A DNA stretch of 64,000 nt from Amblyornis subalaris (GCA_018881555.1 JACAXG010000131.1:2287207-2351206); one strand, 5' to 3'. Counted from the stretch's first letter, positions 1 to 12,708 are shown. Notes: a model not told the origin generated them from the sequence alone. Translations and numbers: made by a program.

Positions 1-1147
1 AACAAGATCTTCTTTAGTGGGATTAAAATGAATGCTACAGATGCAGGAATTGCTGCAGTGGATTGTTGAAGATTAATTCATTGCACTGTCTCAGTGCAGC
101 AACAGGACAAGATGCAGGATGTCACCTCCTAATTAATATGACACTGTGGGGCTAAGCAGGCACACAGCCTTGTCAAGAACAATGGGATTTTTTTCCTAAA
201 ACTGTATTATCATAAGTCAGGACAGTCTTGCCATATCACAAAAGCCCCTTCCTCCTCTGAACATGATTTAATTTTGTGCTCTGATAACGATGTGTAGCAA
301 TGAGCTCAGTGTATTGTTTTGCAAAAAGTGGACCAATTGCCTCTAACCCATCTAGGACAGCCTGGAGATATCTTGGATAACTCCAGGATATCTTCAAGAT
401 CCTGTTCCATGGAGCTGAAGAGCTCAAGCCATTTCTCCCACATTATCTTCTTCCACTATATGTCAAATATTCAAAACTTAAAGCAGTTTTCAATCAGTCA
501 TAATTTATTTTAAGAAAGAATTTAGGAAAATTTTTGAAGGAACTGTTGTTATTATTATAGCCTAGGTTTGAGAGGTTTTCAGACCGTCATTTCCCACGGG
601 AAATTGCAGGAATTCCACCCCAAAATACCCTCAACAAACTTGATCTAGTTAGAAACTTAAAAACCATATTTATGTTTCAGCGATTAATGTCCACAGCTCA
701 ACCATCTTCAAAATCCTGGCTGGGAGTGGCCCTTGACCAGTCCTTACTGCAAAGCTGAGCTTAGGAACCGTCAGGGTCAGTCCTGGTTGACACAGGTCAA
801 AACTGTGCCAGCAACTGTGCTAAACACAGCAGAAACCACAGAGTTCCTGTGCCTGCACCTCAGCCCTATATAATGTACCAATATAGACCCTGAAACCAAT
901 GACATTTATCTTCCTCAGCCACCAAGATGCTTTGCAAAATTCCGGTCTGAATCAAAGCCAGGGCCGCTGCATCTGACCCAAGCCCTGTGGTCTCCGAGAT
1001 GTAATTCAGGAAAGCATTTGTCAAACCATTATTTCACCCTGTCCTTCTTGTACAGAACCGACTCTTGGACTAATTCAGAAGAGAAATTGAGCAGAGAAAA
1101 ATTATCCCTTTCTTTCTTGTGGGCTTCTTTGCATCAAAGGAAGAAGG
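1..1147. other. Non-coding DNA, no gene seen
   Basis: AT-rich, with only short chance ORFs. It could be part of a mir-206/mir-133b primary transcript. No mir-206 sequence was found here or elsewhere in the window. Confidence 0.5.
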
Positions 1148-1727
1148 GCAAGCAGGCCAAGAGGGGGGATTCTGCCCCTCTGCCCCGCTCAGGTGAGACC
1201 CCACCTGCAGAGCTGCCTCCAGATCCAGGACCCAACATCAGGAGGACATGGAGCTGCTGGAGCGAGTCCAGAGGAGGCCATGGAGATGCTCCAAGGGCTG
1301 GAGCTCCTCTGCTCTGGAGCCAGGCTGGGAGAGCTGGGGGCGTTCACCTGGAGAGGAGAAGGCTCCAGGGAGATCTTAGAGCCTCTTCCAGTGCCTAAAG
1401 GGGCTCCAGGAGACCTGGAGAGGGACTTGGGACGAGGGACTTGGGGCAAGGGACAGGACAAGAGGAATGCCTTCGCAGTGCCAGAGGGCAGGGTTAGATG
1501 GGATATGGGGAAGAAATTCTTGGCTGTGAGGGTGGTGAGGCCCTGGTACAGGTTTCCCAGAGAAGTTGCAACTGCCTCATCCCTGGAAGTGTTCAAGGCC
1601 AGGTTGGACAGGGCTTGGGGCAACCTNGGATAGTGGAAGGTGTCCCTGCCCATGCTGGGGGGTTGGAATTGAATGGTCCTTAATGTCCCCTCTGACCCAA
1701 GCCATTGCATAGTTCTAATCATAAAAA
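1148..1727 (+). mobile_element. CR1 LINE, 3' fragment (about 580 bp)
   Basis: One of the longest copies here. It runs from the segment reading GAGACCCCACCTGCAGAG through GGAGAAGGCTCCAGGGAG to the 3' end GACCCAAGCCATT. Confidence 0.92.
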
Positions 1728-3204
1728 CTAGGCAAGACAGAAGGGCACCCAACGGAATGAACAGTCAGGGGTGTGAATCCTGACCTATGTTCCCTCCCTG
1801 GCTTTGCTGATCAACCCATGGTCCCTGTCTCAAAGACAAAACTTCTTTTCTGCACCTGGTGGTCTCTTCATCTCTATGGTGTTGAAAANCTGTTGCAGAG
1901 TGTGGAGCTGTGGGCTTTATTTAGCTGCCAAAAAAGATGCTGCTACTGCCTTTGGAGACAGCCTAAGAATAGTCCAGTGGCTTCTAGATTTTCTTCAGCT
2001 CTGCTGTGCCACACCTGCATGACACATGTGGCTGTCCCACACAACCTGTGGCTCCTTGGACGGTGCCAGATGCTCATGTGTGGGCAAATGAAGGCAAACC
2101 CCCTGGCTGGCCAGCAGAGCCTGTCCCCAGCCTTGGCTGAATGCATAAGTTTGGGGGTTAACCCTGGAGTGGAATCCCACCCCTCATTTACTTTCTGCAG
2201 CTGTCTCCAGCCTGTTCTGCCGGAGCCTGGGATCAGCACTGACTCCTCCTGCACAGCACGGGCCAGGATCCAGTTACAGGCACACACACCCTCTAGGACA
2301 CATGAGAAGAAATGACCTAGAGTGGGGCTAAGGCTTAGGGAAGTCTATAGCCTGTCTGGGGAGGTCAAGGCCACTGTTTTAACTCTCTTCTTCCCTCTGT
2401 CCCCTGATCGGGTATCCACACCCAGGCCCTGACAGAAGGTAAAAAANTCTAATTCTTCCTGAATTCCATCAAGTTTGCAACATTCTAGTGCTGATGGGAC
2501 GGAGTATGAGGCGAATATTGTAGCTGGAGGTTTGCAGGAGCTGTTGTTTTGGCAGTAAGGTAGATGTATCCTNAGGGAATACAGAATTTATGTTGCTGTT
2601 GCTTTCCTTGCTAATGTATAGCCCTGATGAACAAAGAGAAAGTATGAGGCAAGCAGAGGAGTTCTGAGATTACTCAAGTTAATATTACTCCCAACAGTGA
2701 GACGTGAGAGGACAAGGGGAATAGAAAAAAAAAAAAAAGAGGGAAAACCCCCTCCTACTCAAAACGATTTTCAGAGAAAAATGTATCAAGTCATTTGCAC
2801 TTGATGATCTTAGAGCCTTTTTCCAACCTTAACCATCCTATGACTCGAAGTCCCTGAAAAACTCCGTGCACATGGAAAGGGGCCNGTGCTTGGGGTTGGA
2901 AAAATGCTGCTTTTGTCCTGTTTGGAAGCTGCCCCGTGCCCTGCTGCTCGTGGGCTCTGGCAGCTGTCTCCTCGCTGAGGCTCCAGGTACAGCTGGAGGG
3001 CTCAGGGCGGCTCTGAAAAGTGATGCCTGACTGACAACTGGCAGGTGACTTCCCTTCAATGGACAAAGGAGGTGCCTTTCCTCCCTCCCAGTTTTCCTTT
3101 TCTTCATTACTTAAAAAATCGTTTAAAAAGAAATAAAGAAAGAGGAAAAATAGGGAGAGAGAAAGCAGCAGGAAGGAAAGAGCTGTATGAAGATGTTCCC
3201 GTGG

Positions 3205-3275
3205 CGGGGAGGTTGGAATGTGATGATTTTTAAGGTCTTTTCCAACCCAAGCCATCCTGTCGTTCTAGGATTCTA
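3205..3275 (+). mobile_element. CR1 LINE, short 3' tail
   Basis: Only the last 70 bp remain (GGTTGGAATGTGATGATTTT to TTCCAACCCAAGCCATCCTG). Confidence 0.75.
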
Positions 3276-3567
3276 AGATAAATCTCCATACGTGTGCTCC
3301 TGCAGCTCAGGATGGGCCAATCCTCCAAGCTTCACAAGACTTTCCTCCTTACCCATGTCCAGGTTCATGGGCTGGGACCAGATTCCAAAACAAGCCCAAA
3401 ATCCNTGAAACATCAAGGCAGGGATGCAGAATTTGGCTGCTGAGGCTTAACCCCACACTTCANTACTGTTGATTTATGCATTAGAGAGGAATTCACCCTA
3501 GTCCAGGAAACCCCCAAAGAATCAATGCATCACGTGGCCCTGTGCATGGACCAGTTCCCAGCCAAAA

Positions 3568-4101
3568 TGGATGTACCAGCACCTCACCTGGAGTATTGTG
3601 TCCAGCTCTGGGCTCTCCAGCTCAGGAAGGACATGGAGCTGTTGGAGCGAGTNCAGAGGAGGAACTAAGATGATCAAAGGGATGGAGCAGCTCTGATAAG
3701 GGGAAAGGCTGAGAGAATTGAGATTGTTCATCCTGGAGAAGAGAAGGCTTTGGAGTGACCTAATTGTCCCTTCCAGTACCTGAAGGAGCCAAGAAGAAAG
3801 ATGGAGAGAGATGATTAACAAGAGGAAGAAGTGGCACGGCAAGGGGCAACGACTTCAAACTAAAAGAGAATGGAGTTAGATGGGATATTGGGAAGAAATT
3901 CTTGGCTGTGAGGGTGGAGAGGCCCTGGCACAGGTTGCCCAGAGAAGCTGTGGCTGCCCCACCCCTGGAAGCGTCCAAGACCAGGTTGGATGGGGCTTGG
4001 AGCANCCTGGGATAGCGGGAGGTGTCCCTGCCCANGGCACGGGGTGGAACTGGATGCCTTTTAAGGTCCCTTCCAACCCAAACCATTCCACNATTCTATG
4101 G
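3568..4101 (+). mobile_element. CR1 LINE, 3' fragment upstream of mir-133b
   Basis: Runs from CTGGAGTATTGTGTCCAGCT to AACCATTCCACNATTCTATG and ends about 150 bp before the mir-133b hairpin. Confidence 0.92.
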
Positions 4102-4249
4102 AGAACGGTGAGGTCTCCTAAGACATCACAAGTGCAGCACCATCCTCCTCTCCCTCCGAGCCGTGGCTGGTCCCTGTCTCCCCTGCCTGAGGTGTCCCAT
4201 TCCCGTTGCAGGTCAGGAGCGGCGGAGCCGAGCNCGCGCCGTGCTCAGG

Positions 4250-4337
4250 AGCTATGCTCTGCTCTGGCTGGTCAAACGGAACCAAGCCCGTCTTCCTCGG
4301 AGGTTTGGTCCCCTTCAACCAGCTATAGCAGTGTGGA
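4250..4337 (+). ncRNA. MIR133B: microRNA precursor mir-133b
   Basis: The 22-nt stretch at 4304-4325 (begins TTTGGTCCCC, ends CAACCAGCTA) matches mature miR-133b-3p as I know it. The opposite arm at 4267-4288 (GCTGGTCAAACGGAACCAAG, then CC) matches the 5p arm except for a C near its 3' end. The arms pair around a loop of about 15 nt (CGTCTTCCTCGGAGG), and flanking CTCTGCT / AGCAGTG extends the stem. miR-133b is a muscle-enriched microRNA of the miR-1/133/206 system that represses targets in the cytoplasm through Argonaute. The 3p ending in A rather than G separates it from miR-133a. Position and strand upstream of IL17A agree with the vertebrate mir-206/mir-133b cluster. CAGCTG E-boxes lie upstream at 2961-2966 and 2990-2995, and a MEF2-like site downstream at 4928-4937. 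The limits of the primary transcript cannot be seen. Confidence 0.93.
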
Positions 4338-4487
4338 AAACACCAAGCCGGGAAGGTTCGCCTCCCTCTGCCTCAGCCCTGCCTCCCGGACGGATCTGCT
4401 GCCCCTCNGGACGTCTCCCGAGGTGCGTCTGGGGATGAGCCACGTGAAAAGGTTTGGGATGGGATTTGGGGTTTAATAAGTATCACT

Positions 4488-4656
4488 GCAAGTGTGGCTG
4501 CTCCACCGTTTCCTTCATGCCTGGAAGTGTCCAAGGCCGGGTTGGATGCGGCTCTGAGCAACTCTGGTGTAGTGGAAGGTGTCCCTGCCCGTGGCAGGGG
4601 NTGGAACGAGNTGGGCTTTAAGGTCTCTTCCAACACAAACCATTCCATGATTACCA
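4488..4656 (+). mobile_element. CR1 LINE, 3' fragment downstream of mir-133b
   Basis: Holds the terminal 170 bp, beginning about 150 bp after the hairpin. Confidence 0.88.
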
Positions 4657-4927
4657 CAGGCCCAAAATATCACATGCAAAGCTGTAGGCCCTGAAACTTT
4701 CAGCAGGTTTCTAAGTCAATGTGGATCTGCAGAGCCATNACGTAAAACCACCTTTATTTCCCTTCCCTATCAAACGTGAATCCACACATCCCCTTTTGCT
4801 GAGCACTGCCAGTCCAAGTGATCTGTAATTAAATTATTAAAAAAAATCCTAAAGAANGAGGGCAACATATTATTGAAAACACTTTGTGTCCACGTGTCGT
4901 TTCTTACTTNTTTAATGCAAAGAGGAG

Positions 4928-4937
4928 CTATAAATAA
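4928..4937. promoter_or_regulatory. MEF2-like motif downstream of mir-133b
   Basis: CTATAAATAA fits the MEF2 consensus YTAWWWWTAR and lies 0.6 kb after the hairpin. MEF2 is a known regulator of muscle microRNAs, but one motif is weak evidence. Confidence 0.3.
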
Positions 4938-5446
4938 CCACAATCTGCATGGCAAAGGGTTTTGACATCAGTTGTCCCATAGCCACTTACCCACAACACA
5001 CGCAGCACCTCACACATCTCTGTGCGAGGTATCTTCTGAATCTTCCACCCACACCACACAGCAGCAAATGAAGAAAAACAACCAAATAACCCAAAAATGG
5101 CCTTGCTGACGGGGCCTGGCCTGTTCTCTGAGCCAGGCAGTAAATTCAGTTGTCTAACTTCAGACATCCAGCTCAGCCAGTTGTTCCCCATCTTCACCCC
5201 ACCCAAAAAATTTTCAAAGCTGTCAATAAATAAATGAACAAATGTATATCAAAATAAGTTCATTACTTGCATCATTCATGATGCCCTTATTTTTTGGCTG
5301 GGTGGATGGGGAGGAGGGAGCATGGATGCAGCAGAATAAGGAGTGGCTTCAGTCTGGTCCAAAGCAGTCTGGATCTCTGATGAGGACAGCGATGCTCCAT
5401 GGAGCATCTTCCCAGGTGCAATGGAACNCAACTTCATTTTTGTCAG

Positions 5447-5583
5447 GTCTCCACAGCCCTGGAAGTGTTCAGGGCCAGGTAGGACAAGGCTTGAACAACC
5501 TGGTCTAGTGGCAAGTGTCCCTGCCCACTGCANGGGGTTGGAATGAGATGAGCTTTCCAATCCAAACCATTCTCTGATTCTAT
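5447..5583 (+). mobile_element. CR1 LINE, 3' fragment
   Basis: Terminal part ending AACCATTCTCTGATTCTAT; diverged. Confidence 0.85.
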
Positions 5584-8173
5584 CCACAGGTTTTCCTCTC
5601 ACTCCAGATCACAATTAATTCATTGTGAGCAAGGACTGTGTCATCCCTGATGGTTCCTGGATCTTAACCACTGAGATATCCCATTTCACAGCCCTAAATC
5701 AATGGAGTTTTCTGAGCACTGGATGTAAACAGCTCTGTGTTTGACCTGGGGATGAGTCAAAAGGGNTTTTTTTTAACATCTCCTATCTCACTGCACCTCC
5801 ACAACCTGGGTGTGCTCAGAACCACATCGATNCAAGGAACACCTGCAGGGCACAGCACTGGGTGTGCAGCAGATACCCAGAGCCTCCCAACAGCGGGCAG
5901 AGCAAGCCCCAAAATAACAGGAAAACCCTGGAGAACAGCACAGAAGCGGAAATAGTCCCACAACTTAAAAAGTAAAAGATATTTCAGCCAACTGTCTCAC
6001 CAAGTACCTCAGAGAAATCTTGGCAAAAATACCAGTGGGGAAAAAGTACATGTGTCTATTTGCTCAATAATATGAGGAAAATAAAATGTGTAAAAGACAG
6101 CAGAAATTAAAATTTAGTGTCTTGACGTGATGTTCCCTCTTGGTAAGCATTCTTTGCGTTAAGGTAGCTAGGCAAAATACCAACAACTATTAAAAGGAAA
6201 GGTCTTTTGAATACTCAAAGCTCATAATTAGGTTTTAGGATCATCTGGAATGAAATATCTTGCGTCACTAAGGACCAAAAATCCAGTTTCTTTCCTTGTT
6301 CATTTATCTTATAAAAAGAATGAAAAATGTCTTGTTTTCTGNTGAATTGTTGAGCCATTTTGGTCCACCAAGAATGTTTAGGAAAGCAAGAAATAGCTCT
6401 GAATGTTGAGATGAATGTGGTTCAGCTTTCTCCACCATGAAATCAGCATGGCAGGTTAATATCTCACTCCTTCCTCTGCTCAGCTCTGTAGGACAGGAGC
6501 ATCCATGGGATTTAGTCCTGGCACAGCAGGAATGAAGAGGACTGTAGACAGCAGCATTTTCACATGTCACATTCATGATTGTCTCATTCTGGTCTCATTT
6601 CCCCTCATCACTGCTAATGTGAGTTTTTACACTGATTAATTGAAAAAAACCCACACTTTCCCACTGAATTTTATTAGCCAAACNATTATGGGGTAACAAG
6701 GATCAATGATGACTAAATTCAGGAAAGAAATAATTCTTAGAAATAACCAAGTTCGTTTGTCTTTAGAAAGTGCAAAATTGATCCAAAATCTGTTTACTTG
6801 AGACACTTAAAAGTCCAAACCACTTTAGAAAGAGCCTTCAGCAATTCTGCATTGAGTAAACCCCCTGCTCACAGTAAATAAAGACAAGGGTGCAAATCCA
6901 CCTTCAGAACATTCTGCAGAGTATTTATGGGTGTGGAACAAAATGCAATTTTATTGGGCATTAGTTGCCAATTGTTGCCAGTAGGAAGCATTGCATTCAG
7001 CCCAAAAGCCATTTTTTTCAGAGGAAATAAATATATATATCTATATATTTACATTGAAAAGATTCAAAATGCAAGACTTCTGTAAATGCAAGAGGTTATT
7101 TCAGTCTTTCAAAACCAGACACTGACCATGCAAAAGATTTTGGGCGTCATTATCCAGGAGGATCACTGCTGGTGCTTGTGTAGCAACCTAAGAGCATCAC
7201 TGCTCTCTCCTCTCTCTTCATAATTATTTCCTGAGGAAAACGACCAAGACCCACCTCTTGACCCACTACCATTTATCTGCTCTTCCACCAGCCATATCCA
7301 GGTTCTNTCGGGGGATGGGACCATTAATCCAGTTTAAAACCCCATTTTTTCCCCCCTGAGGGAACACAGGTTGCCTGCACACACGCAGAAAGCCTCTGCC
7401 AATGCCTCCTTTGCTAGAAACAAAGAAAGCAAACAGGCCAGACAAGCAATCACCCCATCACCCCAGAGATTAACACTCTGATTAGCNTTCACCCCACAAC
7501 CTGCCTGACTTTGCCCGATGCAACTTTATATGGTAAAACCCTGCTTGAATCCTTTGCAAACCAACTTCAGGCTGGGATGATGAGACATTTGGGTACTCTG
7601 TCTGCCTGTCTCCTTCCGTGTTTCTCACATCAGCTGCTTATCAGCCATCAGACGTTGCGCACCACAGCAGCCCTCCGGTATCTGGCATCTCCCTCACTGC
7701 TGCTGTCCCAAGCAGGGACGTCAGGGCACCAGGGGAGGCAGCAGAGGTGAGGGCAGGGTGGGTGTGTCTCTGCAGGGATGGCCTGAAGGTTTTTTCGGGC
7801 TTTGGAAGGTGTAGGTAGGAAGCAGCAAGAGGATTTCTCTCTGCGGTGGAAGTGCAGGAGCATTTCATCTTAGAATATCAATATTCACAGTAAAAAAAAA
7901 ATAAAAGGAGAGATGAAAAAAAAGAGTAAATTCAGCTACTATTTTGGAAGAGCTTGTAGCAATTCCTTAATTGATTAAAGAGAAAAGAGAGTTTACTTAT
8001 AGTTGCATGTGTCAATCCTATATATTTATACAACCTTCCCACTGCTCAGCACAGCATGGCTTTCACAGGTAATGGGAAGAGCAGTCAGGATATCAGCCTN
8101 TCATCATCATAACTTTTATTTTCTGTCCTCCAAAAGCTCATTGCTCTGACCCCATTTGGCTTGTTCCCACTAA
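5584..8173. other. Non-coding DNA, no gene seen
   Basis: 2.6 kb without a recognised CR1 fragment, the longest such stretch left of IL17A. It is mostly AT-rich. I recognise no exon, RNA gene or other mobile element. Confidence 0.5.
7027..7050. repeat. Short TA-rich simple repeat
   Basis: ATATATAT and CTATATAT runs in AT-rich intergenic DNA. Confidence 0.7.
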
Positions 8174-8505
8174 TCAGAGTCGCAGACTGGTTTGGCATAG
8201 AAGGAACCTTAAAGATCATCTCGTTCCAACCTCCTGCCATGGGCAGGGACACCTTCCACTATCCNAGGTTGCTCCAAGCCCCATCCAGCCTGGCCTTGGA
8301 CACTTCCAGGGATGGGGCAGCCACAGCTTCTCTGGGCAGCCTGTGCCAGGGCCTCACCACCCTCACAAGGAACAATTTATTCCTCATATCTAATCTAACC
8401 CTGCCCTCTGTCAGTTTGAAACCATTCCCCTTGTCCTGTCACTATGTGCCCATGTTAAAAGTTACTCTCCCTTTTTTATAAGCCCCCTTTAAGTACTCAA
8501 AGGCC
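8174..8505 (-). mobile_element. CR1 LINE, 3' fragment
   Basis: Plus strand begins CTGGTTTGGCATAGAAGGAA and extends through CATTCCCCTTGTCCTGTCAC. Confidence 0.9.
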
Positions 8506-9134
8506 ACAATCATTCAGAATTGCACCTCGGTTGAAATACAGGACCACACTTCCTTTTCTAGCCCCAGCTGGGCTCAGCACAGCCGGTTCAGACTGAAAAA
8601 AAAGATCAGTGATGGTCCACTCTGCTTGGTACAGATGTATTCACTCTGCCCTTGTATCCATGGCACCAGCACAGAAGGACCAGGTCTGGTTAAGAGGCAC
8701 CTTTCAGGTCAAAATGGGACACGGGGCTTTTGTCACCCACTCATTGTCCCCACCTCGCTTCCACGAGGCCACATCTCAGAGGAGGAAACCTTCAGCAGTG
8801 GTTATTCTCTGAAATCCCTCCCTGGGATAGTTCTGGAAACTTCAGCGCACTGTGGTCAGAATTTGCATACGATTGGAAAAGTGATGAATTTCCATTGCTT
8901 ATTTAAAAAAAATTTAAAAATTAAAACAATTTCACCTCACACCAGTGAGGTGAAAGGGCTCNAAAATCAGGATCCTACTGTGCTTTTACAACTCTCCTCA
9001 AAACCACTCTGAGTCACTCATTCTGTAATACTTCTGAATTGACACCTTCTCGCATACAAAATTTTGTGGCCAGGAGTGATTGCTCTGCAAGAAAAAAAAA
9101 ATTTAAAAATAGGAGTTTGACTTGTTGAAATGAG

Positions 9135-9287
9135 ATGATTCTGGAAACATTCAAGGTTAGGTTGGATGGGGCTCTGAACAAACTGATCTAATGGAAGATG
9201 CTGCTCGTTGCAGGAGGGTTGGACTAGATGACATTTAAAGGTCCTTTCCAACACAAACTACTNTACGATTCCATGATTTTATGATTC
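9135..9287 (+). mobile_element. CR1 LINE, 3' fragment
   Basis: Diverged copy ending with degenerate ATTCCATGATTTTATGATTC tail units. Confidence 0.85.
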
Positions 9288-9873
9288 TGGGATGAATGAC
9301 CAAAACTGTCAGATTTTACCTGGGAGGAGGCATATGCCTACAGTAGAAATTAGTTTATTTCTGCAGGCTGCCCTATCAGACATGCCTGGCAGCACTGAGT
9401 TTAATCCCTGGGATGCAGGTACAGGGAGTGCATTGGTGAGAAAATCAGTTTCCTGAATTTAACCTGGTTTGGAAGCGGTGGGTGGTGGCGTATGAACCCG
9501 TGGCTGGGCAGCTTCCAGCTAAGGGCTGGATTTTGGACTCACAGCACTGACCTCCCAATGCTCCAGGAATGCCCCCTTCCTGAAACGTCACTTTGCAGTT
9601 CATTTTCTTATTGTTGACTTCCCAGCTACTGAGTATCTATCAGATATTGGTCATGCAAAAGGCATGTCAACCTCTGGCAGCAACCCCAGTTGATGTGTGA
9701 CTCTGATATCCATTAACTGTGCTTGGAAAATTCAGGCACGAAGGAGGAGATGATCATTTCTAGTGCAGCAGCCNGGGAGCAAAAGTAGAGGTGTTTAATA
9801 GAGGAAAAACTTCAGCTCTTCTGTCGTGTCTCCTGTGTAAAAAATCAAGGGATAGGAGATTGGTGCAGTGACT

Positions 9874-10245
9874 TCATAGAAACATGGAATGGTTTGGGTT
9901 GGAAGGGACCTGTNCAGTTCCAACCCCCTGACATGGGCAGAGACACCTTCCACTATNCCAGGTTGCTCCAAGCCCTGTCCAACCTGGCNTTGGACACTTC
10001 CAGGGGTGGGGCAACCACAGCTTCTCTGGGCAACCTGTGNCAGGGCCTCNCCACCCTCACAGGGAAGAATTCNTTCCCAATATCCCATNNAACCCTGCCC
10101 TCTGGCAGTGGAAAGCCATTCCCCCTTGTCCTGTCCCTCCAGGCCCTTGTCNNAAGTCCCTCTCCAGCTCTNCTGGAGCCCCTTTAGGCNCTGGAAGGGG
10201 NTCTAAGATNTCCCTGGAGCCTTCTTTTCTCCAGTCTTGTGGTGG
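9874..10245 (-). mobile_element. CR1 LINE, 3' fragment rich in N
   Basis: Close to the consensus implied by the other copies here, yet carries about 14 N in 370 bp, far above the surrounding density. Confidence 0.93.
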
Positions 10246-10825
10246 ATAGATCTTCTCTGGACACCAGGCACCCACCAAGCCTCTCTATCACTCCCTTTTC
10301 CCAGCTGGACAAGNGAGAGAAAATAAGACGGGAAACAACCCCAAGGTTGAGATAAGGCAGTTTGCTTAAAAAAAGCAAAAGTTTGCTTGTGCATTAGCAA
10401 AGAGAAAAGCCAATAATTTTATTCTCTCCTTCCCATCAGCAAGCAATGTCCAGCCTTCCTGGGAAGCAGGGCTTCGGCACTCGGAGCAGTTGCTCCGGAA
10501 GGAAAACATCGAAAATAACAAACACTCCCCCTTCCTCCTTTTCTTAGCTTTCATATCTGAGCTGACATCCTACAGTATGGAATATCCCTTAGGATAATTT
10601 GGGCCAGCTGTCCTGCTTGTGTCCCCTCCCAGGATCTTGCCCAATCCCAGCCTCTTGATGGGGAGGGAATGCTGGGGAGACAGCGCTGATGCTGTGCCAG
10701 CTCTGCCCAGCAGCAGCCAAAACAAGGGTGTGTTTCCAGCACCTTCCCAGCTCCAAACGCAAAGCACAGCACTGGGAGAGCTGCTGTGGGGAAAGAAACT
10801 CCAGCTCAGGCAGACCCAACACAAA

Positions 10826-10925
10826 ACTGAACACCTCCAGCACTCCCAGCCTCTCTCCAGAGCAGAGGTGCTCCNGCCCTTGGAGCATTTTCATGGCCCT
10901 TCTCTGGATTTAACCAGTCTGAAGA
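10826..10925 (-). mobile_element. CR1 LINE, internal fragment
   Basis: Only the segment CAGCCTCTCTCCAGAGCAGA to CCCTTCTCTGGA remains; no 3' end. Confidence 0.75.
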
Positions 10926-12708
10926 AGACCTCTGACCGTGTCTGACCTAACTGTCCACTCATAGCATGATTTAATTAAATTAAACTAAAATTAAACGTTG
11001 GTGTTTAATCAGAGTGCTCAGAGCCTTGTCCCATCAAGTCCTGAGTTTCTCACAGATCACCACTGGTCTCAGGCTCAGTCTAACCCTAGAAATAACCTCC
11101 ACATCGCAGAGTGGGTCACTGTATGCAGGAAGAAAAGTACTGCTGTATTTATAGGGATTTCTAAGGATATGTACCCAAAAGGAAGAAAAGGCATTGTCTA
11201 AAACAAGAAAAAATAAGTAAATGTCTTCCTACTCGTAAATAAAAAAAAAACCTTATTTTACAGAAATATCATAAACTGATAGTGATTGAAAGAAAATGTT
11301 TAAAGTATTTGGAGATAGCTGGCAGTTTTCTTAATTTACAGCAAGCTCAGTTAGGACTCCAAAGCTCCAGCANTTGGATGGTCGCTGTGGCTGCCCCATC
11401 CCTGGAAGTGTCCAAGGCCAGGCTGNNTGGGGGTTTGGAACACCCTGGGATAGTGGAAGGTATCCCTGCCCATGGCAGGGGTGGAATGAGAAGATCTTTA
11501 AGTTCCAACCCAAACCATTCTGTGATTCTGTGATACTGTTTGAAGGGAGAAAGTGTCATCGATGCTAACACTCTCAGATTTGTGTGCCTGAAGAATCTCA
11601 GATGGGCAAAGTACTTAAATAGCAACCTAATCTCAAGAAAGCTTCTACCAGAGCCAAGAGAAGGGGTAGGTTTCATTTCAAAATGCTTTTGATAATCTTT
11701 AATTTTTTTTGTTTCAGTGTCCCAGTTTCCAGATCTCTAGCTAAGAGAGAGCTGTGTAAGAATAAAACAAATCCCAGGGGGCAAATTCTAATCTCATGGG
11801 GAAAATCATATTGATTTTGTTTTTCACTTCAAAGCATTAAGAATTACGAAATAATAATTTGGAACTCGGAAAAATCCCGAAACCAGAAATGTAAGCGTTT
11901 CTTTGCACCGTTCAGACTTGGCAGAAGCATTTCAAGGGGCACGTTTTCTCCTCAGACCTTCACATCTTGCCTACGACAATTGCGAGCANATGCGTCCATG
12001 CCTCGATATAAACCATGGAAAGTTCCTTTTTTTTCACCATTGCAATGCTGTGGTGCATCAGCCGTGTTTGAATGCTCAACTCTTCACCTTTCAAGTACCT
12101 AAGCAACCCAAACCACTGACGCATTTAGGGTAGACAATTTAGGGTCAGGCTGGTTGAGCCTGACCTTCCGCTACCTTGTACGCTTTTGAAAAACCTTTTT
12201 TTTTTTTTTTGCTTCTAAAATTGGAAATCTACCTGACCCACTTTGAATGGATATTTCAGTAAATGGCATTAGAGAAAACCCCTTCTGAGGGAACCATTTC
12301 CTTTAACCTGTACGTCTCTAACTTGAAGAGGGAAACTGAACTATACATTAAATTTCTGAAGCGTCAGCATCCTTGAAACGAGCGGATGTAGGTCATGGAT
12401 ATCCCAGAAACCGCAAACTAAATTCTGCACCTTATTTACATCATCCTCTGGATGGCACAAGGTGAGTAACATTNAGACTTAGCACATAAATATTAAGCAA
12501 ATGTAAAAAAATCCATACCTTCTCTGCGTCATTTTCATGAAAATACCACCAAAATCAGACCTGAGAAAAGTTCTGATCAGCAGATCAAGGCTGTTACACC
12601 GAGGGTCACTTTACGGGGCACATCTGAGCTACTTGTAATCCTCTGCCAGAGCAAAGTGATGGGAGTATTTCCTAAAAAAGAAATTTTGGAGAATAGACTC
12701 AATGTTAT
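10926..12708. other. Non-coding DNA, no gene seen apart from one CR1 fragment
   Basis: AT-rich; a T run of about 15 lies near 12196-12210. Confidence 0.5.
11383..11537 (+). mobile_element. CR1 LINE, 3' fragment
   Basis: Ends AACCATTCTGTGATTCTGTG, two tail units. Confidence 0.88.

Noticed and set aside
12196..12210. T run as a possible Pol III terminator of a small RNA gene
   Set aside because: No A/B boxes or tRNA-like fold recognised upstream.
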